Assembly: GCA_964017195.1 (NCBI GenBank)
Contig: OZ024891.1
Span: 4,423,994-4,487,993 of the forward strand
Length of the DNA stretch: 64,000 nt
Direction of reading: 5' to 3'
Origin: Siderastrea radians
Lineage: Eukaryota; Cnidaria; Anthozoa; Scleractinia; Rhizangiidae
Position numbers and translations under genes: made by a program
Shown here: positions 56,327-64,000 of the stretch, in pieces
How the letters are laid out: every line of letters starts with the position of its first letter
How positions within the stretch are numbered: position 1 is the first letter of the stretch
The notes under the pieces: model-generated
Database searches by the model: none
Seen by the model: only the letters and a program-made list of their open reading frames with translations
What the model was told of the DNA's origin: nothing

Positions 56327-57572
56327 TGTGGCCTGAGTAAACTACTGTTATTGCAAAAAACAAAAAAGCCTACGGTACAAAATGTATAAGTATGCGTTCT
56401 TATGACGTCATAACTTCTATAATAATGCGAATTTCATGAAATCGATAATCACATTTTGCATCTTGATGCTCATTAAATATTGCCACTGTTTCCAATTACC
56501 AAAACTTCATACCGTTTGAGTTTTAGGCTTTTTTCTGTTCAAGTCACGTGGCCTGCCAAATATGGTTGTGAATCGAAAATCTTGAACACCTTTCTCATGG
56601 AACAAATGTGGCCAAGCATGCGCTGCAAATAAATCCCCCCGCCCCACGCCCACAAGAAAAAAACCGACAGAAAAGAGAGAAAACAACAAACAAACGTATA
56701 CAGAAAGGCAAGAAAGAACAATGTTACCGTCAGAGATTTTATTTTACTATCACGATATTATAGAGATCTTAAACATTTAAATAGCAATAAACCGTTTTCT
56801 TAAGTACACGTCACACGTCCTACGTTTTCTGTTAGTTGTGGTAAACATCGTGGGTGTAAAAATGTGTTTAAATTTCAGCAATTTCTAACATGTAACTAAT
56901 TCCTTTTGAAGACGGATAAGACAACGGGCACTCTTGAAGTTCATTTTGTAGATCAAGAATGCTAATCACAGCACGCACTAGAAAATGAATAAAGCTACAG
57001 CCCCGGACACACCCACAAACTAGTTGAGACAAATGCAAACCGTACCCTTACCTCCCTATATTAAATAAACAGACAAAAGTGCACCCCCCCCCTCCCTCTC
57101 TCAACGTTGTCTTAAAGGTCGGACGATTTACCACGCTTCATTACGGCGGAAAACAACATTGATAAGGGAGAGGGGAAGAATATTGATGCAAGACTGATTT
57201 TACTGAAAAAAGACTCAACAGTTTTGTCCAACATTAAAGCAAACAGCATATTGAACACAGAAGTTGATTCTCTATCCTCTTTCACCAATTCTTCAACATA
57301 AAAAATATATATTTTACTTTGGAAAACTGGGGTCCGTAAACAAGGAGTGCAAAAAGGGGAGAAAAATAGAAGAAAAAACTGTAGAAGGCCTGCGTTTTCG
57401 CCTGTTACTCTCCCCAATTTGAACCTGTTACACAGGAAAACTCCTCCTTTGAGCTAATAGCATCGTTCTCTAAGACAGACCTTTCCTTGAGACGGTAATC
57501 TTTCTAAGATAGAAACCGTTTCTGAGTGGGACCCCTCCACAAGGATTTGGAGCTGATGCGGAGCCAGTCCAT
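56327..57572. other. Intergenic, no supported gene
   Basis: AT-rich with short poly-C tracts (56637, 57084). The open frames on both strands are short and lack domains. Confidence 0.45.
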
Positions 57573-57578
57573 TTTATT
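57573..57578 (-). promoter_or_regulatory. Poly(A) signal for the death-domain gene
   Basis: AATAAA on the - strand lies seven bases after the TAA stop of the death-domain exon. Its nearness implies a very short 3' UTR if it is used. Confidence 0.45.
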
Positions 57579-57584
57579 GCAAGA

Positions 57585-57889
57585 TTATTGCCCATCATCA
57601 GGTTGATTTTCTTCTCCGTGACGCTCACCCAAGTGACGATCAAACGCCTCCATAGCTTCTATATTGCGAACCTCTTGTATCGCCTTCATCAGAGAATGGA
57701 CTGTGGCTTTGGAGCCGTTTGTCTGAAGCCAATTACGAAGGACTTGAAAACAACGCTCTTCCTGCGACTCGTTTTCTTCTTTAATGCTTTCTATCTTCGT
57801 TTCCGAGACATCGAGAAACCTGCCAAGCCACTTCCATTTGTTGGGCATTTCCCTGGCAACTAAGGCCACACAGCAGCTCTTAACTTGCA
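57585..57889 (-). CDS. Death-domain terminal exon
   Basis: On the - strand an acceptor (CTTCTACCAG) at 57890 opens an exon starting in phase 1 (two bases complete a codon) and running to TAA at 57587-57585, about 100 residues. The core VAREMPNKWKWLGRFLDV, then a Glu/Ser-rich segment, CFQVLRNWLQTNGSKATV, HSLMKAIQEVRN and AMEAF show the spacing of the six-helix death-domain fold (Trp in helix 2/3, LRNWLQ in helix 4-5, L-x-KAI in helix 6). Death domains mediate homotypic assembly in apoptosis and innate signalling. The rest of the gene should lie upstream on the - strand (above 57.9 kb), but I could not find other exons, so the full architecture is unknown. It may be the last exon of a receptor or adaptor, or an isolated remnant. 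Confidence 0.72.
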
Positions 57890-58331
57890 CTGGTAGAAGT
57901 AACAACGCAAAATAAATACACATCATCAAAACTGTTCAAAGTGAGCTTAGAGTGCAATCTAGCTATCTTTTTCTCTTAGGCTATGGAGTAACAACGCGAA
58001 ACAAATTGTACGACTTTTAATTATACGACGAGAGTTTGCCCTTGTTTCCCTGGTTGTTGTTGTTGTTTATTTTTTTTTGGGGGGGGGGAGATTTGTTTGT
58101 TTTGCTTATAAAGTACTGATATTGAAGGAAAAAGGAAAAGAAATTAATTGAAGAAATGATGATGATCCTCGCAGTTAAAGATATCAACTCAAGCAGTTGA
58201 TAAAAGAACAACCTGAAAAAATTCAGGCTTGAACTCCAGGCTTTGAACTTCACTCTCAAGAAATTAATTGATGTATATACAAGGCTAAAAAAGATAAAAA
58301 GGGGGGTATAAACAATTAAAAGGAACCAAAC
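57890..58331. other. Non-coding sequence, possible intron of the death-domain gene
   Basis: Includes a G9 tract at 58079. No exon is recognised. Confidence 0.4.
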
Positions 58332-58484
58332 GTTTGGGTTTACCTCGGTGTAAGAACCTGACAAGATTTTCTTTGTTTGTTAACTTTTGTTTTGCTGTAC
58401 GGTATTGTTTAAAATGTTTTTGTTTCCTTTGTTTTACGTCATCCGTGAGTTTCACAGGTTCTTACACCGAGGTAAAGCCAAACG
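58332..58484. repeat. MITE copy 2, CCTCGGTGTAAGAACCTG inverted repeats
   Basis: Same family as 12625-12768. The inverted repeats extend further here: CGTTTGGGTTTACCTCGGTG at the left against CACCGAGGTAAAGCCAAACG at the right. The internal sequence differs from copy 1 by only a few bases. Confidence 0.87.
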
Positions 58485-59257
58485 TTTTCGACAGGTATGT
58501 CATCATCAGGGTTAAAAGGCCGTTCGTGATTTGCATGGTTTTTATACTCAGGTTATTCCCGAAGGGAACAACTGCGCAACATAGCAATTAACTTGTTTGT
58601 TCAAAGTTGGGCTCCTTTGTTGGATAATTAGGCCCTCGATGATCTTTCTCTTAAAATAAGATCTAGCTGAACAAAGGACTCTCCACTGGAATGAGTGACT
58701 TGGGTTTTCCAAAAGGCAAAAAAGCACTCTGGTACATGGCTTTACACAACGAGACTACACTCCGGGAAAGAACAATCACTTCATCTAAATATCGGCCGAA
58801 AAACAGTTTGGGACAAATGCAACGGCGAATTTTGAGAGCGCTTTGAAAACAGGCTACTTGAGTGATATGAGCGACCCTTTGACCTTTCATGTCAACGGAA
58901 ATCAACACACAGCAGCTCTTAACATGTGACTTTCCTTCGCCTGAACACGAGTTTGCTTGTTTTTCTAGAATGCTTTCAAACAGAGGAAACTAGGATTTTG
59001 AATTTGGAGGCCTTTGTTCCCAATATTGAGCGATGTTGGGCAATTTAGAGAAGTATGTTATGAAATTGACCTACTCTGTTTATCACCGAATTATACATTC
59101 AAAGTCTGTTTACAACGTGAATGCGGAATCAATAACGAAGTAAAAAACCGATTCATGAAATGTTTAGGAAAAAAGTCTTACCTAAGTGAGCTTTTCCTGG
59201 CTGGAAACTGCAACTTTCATTGCAAAACACATAGCGAGATCGCCGAGCCATGTTGCA
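58485..59257. other. Intergenic, no supported gene
   Basis: A - strand frame at 58908-58663 is open but shows no domain. The 18-bp GTTAAGAGCTGCTGTGTG near 58918 also occurs at the start of the death-domain exon, a short shared block of unknown meaning. Confidence 0.4.
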
Positions 59258-59709
59258 CCACAGGTAACCAAAGCGTAATATGAGAGTTTGTATGGAGCTG
59301 AAATTCGATCGAAAATAATCGGCGGTTTTCCGCCGAAAATACATTAAAATCGAAATAAAGGTTAAAAAACCTTACCTGTTGTGTGTTTGCTGTGTTTTTA
59401 TCGCTTTTCCGAGCTTCCAGAGGCCGTTTTGGGCGATTTTCTGCTTAACGGTCGATGCGACGGCATGTCACGTACTAAAGAGCTCTCTTTAGTACGTGAC
59501 ATGCCGTCGCATCGACCGTTAAGCAGAAAATCGCCCAAAACGGCCTCCGGAAGCTCGGAAAAGCGATAAAAACGCAGCAAACACACAACAGGTAAGGTTT
59601 TTTAACCTTTATTTCGATTTTAATGTATTTTCGGCGGAAAACCGCCGATTATTTTCGATCGAATTTCAGCTCCATACAAACTCTCATATTACGCTTTGGT
59701 TACCTGTGG
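59258..59709. repeat. 452-bp near-perfect palindrome with TTGCA duplication
   Basis: The halves from CCACAGGTAACCAAAGCGTA to its complement at 59709 differ at only a few positions, and the centre (CTAAAGAGCTCTCTTTAG, near 59483) has almost no loop. TTGCA flanks both sides (59253-59257 and 59710-59714). The same 62-codon frame is open on both strands because of the symmetry and is not a gene. It looks like a recently inserted fold-back element. Confidence 0.9.
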
Positions 59710-59714
59710 TTGCA

Positions 59715-60690
59715 CGTCAGTTGTCAAATGTTTCTAAAGTGCGGCCGAGGTTCCCTATGTTAACGATTAACCAGATTTAGGCCCGCATAGCGTGCAGTCG
59801 GAAACAACACTATGGTGACGAACGCTTGTGCTTGATTAGGAAAAAAAGTAGGGGAAAAAAGGAAAAAGAGAGCTCAGTTTTATTGCACATATACTTATGA
59901 TAATTTATTTTTTTTACGTCCAAATCGGTGACACCTACTACTAAGCAAGTTCTCCCAATGTTGGTGGCCTATTTAAACAATAGAGTGGTTTTACACCTTA
60001 TAGAGTTCTTCTGTTGATGGCACTACCGTGTGATAGGTTGCCCAAGGAAATTTGATGTTGACAACAAATATTAGCCCAAGAACGCAGTTTGAGGGCTTAT
60101 ATGAAGTTTGCACATCAGATTTCCCAGGGAACCTATCACATATAGGGCCTGAGACAGAATCCCTCTATTGTTTTTATCGTCCAACGCTAAATTTTGAGCG
60201 AAAATTGCCAATATGCGTTGATAGGTGCCACTGAGGAGGGACAGTATCGCGTCACGTGATGGATTTCGACCAAAGGGAGCACGCTAAAATTTAGCGTTGT
60301 AGTATAAAAGGTTAGAGTCTTGTCGAACAAGCGACTGAAGCGCGGTAAACACACAGAATTCGTTCAATTCTTCACTCCAGAAGGCTCTTCAAACTCCCAT
60401 TCTTAGTGAAACATTTTACCTTTCGGTAAATAAAACACATGAAAACACACAAATCAGTGTCTTTCTCTGGTTTTCGATGAAACACCAGCCACTTCCCTCG
60501 ACTGGTTCCGCTACGGCAGAAGGTGCTGTGATTTGTGCCTTGCATGGGATACATATGTGCACATGCCATAATAATAATCACAAACAGTCTTTAGCACGGC
60601 TGTTCTCAGCCTTTTGTTGCTGCTTTTCCTATGTATGTCGCACAGGTTCAACTTGTCATAAACGACGAAATTGTAAAAATAAAAAAAATA
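59715..60690. other. Intergenic with a short inverted repeat
   Basis: TGTGATAGGTTGCCCAAGGA (60031) pairs imperfectly with TTTCCCAGGGAACCTATCAC (60119), part of an unidentified repeat. A second short hairpin, CTAAATTTTGAGCG/CGCTAAAATTTAG, lies at 60185-60295. No gene is supported. Confidence 0.45.
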
Positions 60691-60740
60691 AATAATAATA
60701 ATAATAATAATAATAAAATAATAATAATAATAATATAATA

Positions 60741-60779
<39 letters not shown>

Positions 60780-60795
60780 TAACAATAACAATAAT
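60685..60795. repeat. (AAT)n / (AAC)n microsatellite
   Basis: About 110 bp of AATAAT repeats with interruptions, ending in AACAATAAC units. Confidence 0.95.
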
Positions 60796-61170
60796 TTTAT
60801 ACTTTAAAATTTAAGTGCTTCATCCGGTACTTTTCTACTGTTCTTACCCCCTTCCCCCTACCCTTGGTTACATAACTCAACCATGCACTTGGCCGCATTT
60901 TATTTCTTAACCGGCCGTCGCCGTGATGGCGACCGCCGGTTTATAAAATGGACACGGTTTTTCGTGAAAGCAAGTTGGCTCAACATACGAAGAAAGTGCT
61001 GTAAAGCTTGTGGTACGGGTACTCAAGAGCGGTACTGTCTTATATAAGACGCATGCGCATGTTAGTCTTCTGAATGTTACCTTCTTATGTTTTTGTCTTT
61101 TAATTTACAGTATTTAAGATATGAACGGCGAAGGGTTGTTCAAGTTTGGGGTTTTTTGTACAGTACAGCC

Positions 61171-62968
61171 CAAAAATAATGCACGCGCAAGAACTTCTTT
61201 TTCCGTCCGCAAGCCGAGAACTTCTTGCGGCTACTTGCAGGATGCCTGCACTTGAATACTGCAAGCCACAAGAACGTCTTTGCGTTTAGAAGTTAAAACC
61301 GCAAGAACTTCTTTGTGGTAAGATATCTGGACCGCAAGTAAGCGCAAGAACGTCTTTGCGCTAACATCTTAAAAACCCGGAACCCGGAGAAGGTAAAAAA
61401 GAGACCACTTTGTAGCGCAAGGCACGTTCGAAATTGGCTACCTTTGTAACTTGCAATCAGTTGTTTATTTGGTCCCTTGTAAGTTTTTTTCTTCCGTTTT
61501 GAATTTTTTATCCGATAAAGAGTTCACTAGGTTCTGAATTTGACACTGGTGGCCTTCTATGTTATTTTTTAACGGCTAGGGAGAAACGAGACTCAAACGA
61601 AGCACGCGTATGTTATTGTTTAGGTGTCCCGGAGTCCCAGACATGCGGTACGCTTAGCGGCGCGAAAGATTTCGCTCGATTTATTTCACTTAAATGAGGA
61701 ACAATGGCAAAGCACAGTCCATCAGTCACATTATTAAAGAACCGACATTCACCTGTTCAGTGTTGCTGTACTTCCACCAACATATTAAACTCGGACAAAT
61801 ACTTTTAATTAGTTGCGCTCACACGTGTGAGAAATGAACATGGTCACTCAGATGAGAAGAAATAATACCCGAAGTCTTAATTGGAAAAACACATTATGTT
61901 TGTAAAAATAGTTCCACTCATTATGCTGAAGTCGATATCACATTTTAAATCTTCGAAGTAAACCAAAAAAGTCTGAAGGAAACTAAAACTCGGCGATCTG
62001 AAAGAAATTCGGCACGTCAACTCTAACCTGAGTAAACACAAATCTGCCGTATGCAAATTTGGTATGATTTGCTTGAATGACATTTTGTAACGCAATACAT
62101 GAGCAGTTCTCTAAGCCGTCAAGACAGCAAGCCCCGGGCAGCAAGCTGTGTCGAAAGGCGAATGTGTAGTTGAAATCATATGTCTATGCTATTTCTTCGA
62201 GTATCCCTTTTTTGCTGGGAAATTAAACTGGTAAAGATGCAGGGATTCTTGATGACTTCACCCACGCGATGGCAAGACCTCCTGCATGTGTAAGTCTTGT
62301 CTTGCCTGTCAAAGAAGAGTTCGCGCAGTTTGCCACAATTATAGCTTTTGGACCTTTTTGTTTCTATTTCTTGGATGGAACTGAACTGAACTGAATTGAG
62401 TCAGTTCTGAGTTGAACCCGTATCACTGTATCTGAGACACGCTTAAAAAAATTGTTCATGTTTTGTCATGTGCCGGAGATCATGTTTACCGGGTGTTTCT
62501 CTTGCAGTCGGAAAGCTGGCAGATATTCCATTTCGTGATGTGAATTTTCTTCGATACTTCGGTTGTTCGAACATTTGCTTCCTTGATTTTTTTATTAGCC
62601 TTGTGAACTTTCGCTTGACTTGGCGAATTGTCGCGCCAACACGCCAACACGCCAACACGGCGAAAAATCGCTCGAAAGCTCGGTGATATTTCAAGAGAAT
62701 AGAGCGCAAGATTGGCTCTCATTATTTTTGCAATACCTCACACTAACACGAGCACTACAAGTTTCTTCGGCTGGACCCTCAGTACTTCTTGCGCCTTCTT
62801 GCGGCTTGCGGTAACATTAGTAACTTCTTGCGGCTAGATTTTCAACTTCTTGCGAATGTTCTTGCGGGTAAACTGCAAAAACCTAGCACTTTCACTTCTT
62901 GCGCGGGCTTGTGTGTTCTTGCGGCGCAAGAACGTCTTGCGCCACTTCTTGCGCGTGCATTATTTTTG
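61171..62968. mobile_element. ~1.8-kb non-autonomous element with TTCTTGCG subterminal arrays
   Basis: The left end CAAAAATAATGCACGCGCAA is the exact complement of the right end TTGCGCGTGCATTATTTTTG. About 200 bp inside each end is filled with copies of GCAAGAACTTCTTTGCG or CTTCTTGCGG in both orientations (61187-61370 and 62787-62958). The 1.4-kb centre has no coding potential. Subterminal arrays of this type are transposase-binding sites in some DNA transposon superfamilies. The class is not determined and no target duplication is obvious. Confidence 0.75.
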
Positions 62969-64000
62969 ATAGGATTGAATGCGAAAATAGGATTGAATGC
63001 GAAATTGACTGTGTTGTCTGATCTAGTTAGTGGTTATGTTTTTTTTTTTTTAGCGCAGGAGTTTTTTTTATTGGGATTGACATTTTGAGGGGTGTAAAAA
63101 TGTGGGCCGTAGTCAGGAGGATACATTGCTCAGGAAAAATTCCAGAGCTGCAGCGTGAGTCGAACTCACTGTGGAAATATACCGCCATGAGAAGAAAAAA
63201 ATCAGAAGGATTTGTGAATGTCAGGAGCATATCACGCTTCTGTGAATGTGATTTGCTTTGAAAGTTGCGTTTTGCGTGAGAGGCAGTTTCCCTTGGCGTT
63301 TTATGGGGGGGGGGGGGGGTGGTTTGCGAAGTGGATTGTAAGGTTTCTGATTGGCTAACTTGTATTTCGCAGCGGACAAAAAGGACAGTTGCGTTTTGCC
63401 AGCGTGGGCTAGGAAGAGAAGGAATTGGTACTAGTATGATGATGCAATATTAGTTGATTGCACATCAGTACATGATAGTTCTTGTGAACGGAGAGAAATG
63501 AGTGTTTATTTGAGGCGAGAGGTTGTTACGAAGGAATCGTCATTAATAAGGACATTAATTAATAAGGCAGGTGTTACGAGTCTTTTTGCATTGAAAGAAC
63601 GAAAATATCTGAATATTATCGACGGATTTGTGTGGTTTGCGTGTGGTGTTCGCTGAAGGCTACGAGCAGTCTCACTTTCCGTTCAGAGATAGATAGTGAA
63701 GGAAAAGAAAAACAGGCGAGAGAGCGCGAAATCGATTGCAGCTCGACAGGCGCGTTAGCTTTCAAAGACGTGGGCGACTTTCGTCCCCACTCGCTTGTTT
63801 ACCGGGTTAGCAAACTGGATTTAAACATCACGTCATGAGATATCTTGACATGCCCCATACTCTGACGATCTGCTCGAGCTCGTGTTTATCAAGCGTTATA
63901 TTTTGATTCTACTGCTATGTTCACTGTTTGTATTTAAGGTCTAGGCACAACAGTAAATACTTCGTCGTCCCAGTGTGAGCATTCTCAGTTGTGGACGAAT
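62969..64000. other. Right edge, no gene seen
   Basis: It begins with a direct repeat of ATAGGATTGAATGCGAAA (62969-63006) and includes a G16 tract near 63306. The frame at 63632-63838 has no domain. A promoter or exon of a gene beyond the window cannot be excluded. Confidence 0.4.

Noticed and set aside
58663..58908. - strand frame sharing an 18-bp block with the death-domain exon
   Set aside because: Similarity ends after 18 bp and no death-domain residues follow; I do not call it a duplicated exon.
59381..59586. Identical-looking 62-codon frames on both strands
   Set aside because: Direct consequence of the perfect palindrome; no domain and no splice context.
60685..60795. Possible CRISPR-like regular repeats
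   Set aside because: It is a simple AAT microsatellite with no spacers; the window is eukaryotic.
62620..62660. Short CGCCAACA tandem repeat as a separate minisatellite feature
   Set aside because: Only three to four copies, inside the 1.8-kb element; noted but not called separately.

Overview
The window looks like nuclear DNA of an anthozoan cnidarian, most likely a stony coral. The evidence is intron-rich animal genes (TFIIH p62, MOB2, fatty acyl-CoA reductase) with short conserved exons and GT-AG introns, AT-rich introns packed with fold-back elements, and a DIRS-type tyrosine-recombinase retroelement. The clade is inferred; no marker here fixes the species.

Layout: (1) 0.2-1.7 kb, a dead hAT transposon; 2.85-3.33 kb, a CCCGGG-rich inverted-repeat element. 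(2) 3.86-13.67 kb, + strand, a complete 16-exon gene for the p62 subunit of TFIIH (GTF2H1), whose introns hold several miniature inverted-repeat elements. (3) 13.7-17.7 kb, intergenic, with a tandem array of a ~110-bp unit and a hAT-like element. (4) 22.64-17.72 kb, - strand, five-exon MOB2 (NDR-kinase regulator), convergent with GTF2H1. (5) 22.6-28.6 kb, long non-coding interval with a ~500-bp tandem duplication and short minisatellites. (6) 28.69-37.71 kb, + strand, 14-exon fatty acyl-CoA reductase (ether-lipid/wax-alcohol synthesis). (7) 46.91-40.96 kb, - strand, five-exon secretory gene for a mucin-like single-pass membrane protein: signal peptide, a single 1.65-kb Ser/Thr/Pro repeat exon, SEA domain, TM helix, cytoplasmic tail. 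(8) 48.60-55.31 kb, a DIRS/Ngaro-like element with split direct repeats, degenerate gag/RT/RNase H and a long tyrosine-recombinase frame, itself hit by a 61-bp MITE, a 5'-truncated LINE and an ~820-bp element. (9) 55.7-64 kb, repeat-rich: a ~600-bp fold-back, a - strand death-domain terminal exon at 57.6-57.9 kb, a 452-bp near-perfect palindrome at 59.26-59.71 kb, an AAT microsatellite, and a ~1.8-kb element with arrays of a TTCTTGCG motif.

The four host genes are functionally unrelated and nothing suggests an operon or cluster. The most unusual structure is the DIRS-like element: the internal joined repeat (B1-A2) sits inside an intron-like 675-bp segment that splits the gag zinc knuckle exactly between codons. 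All exon boundaries were derived by eye from splice sites, reading phase and protein similarity recalled for the families; no alignment or search was run.
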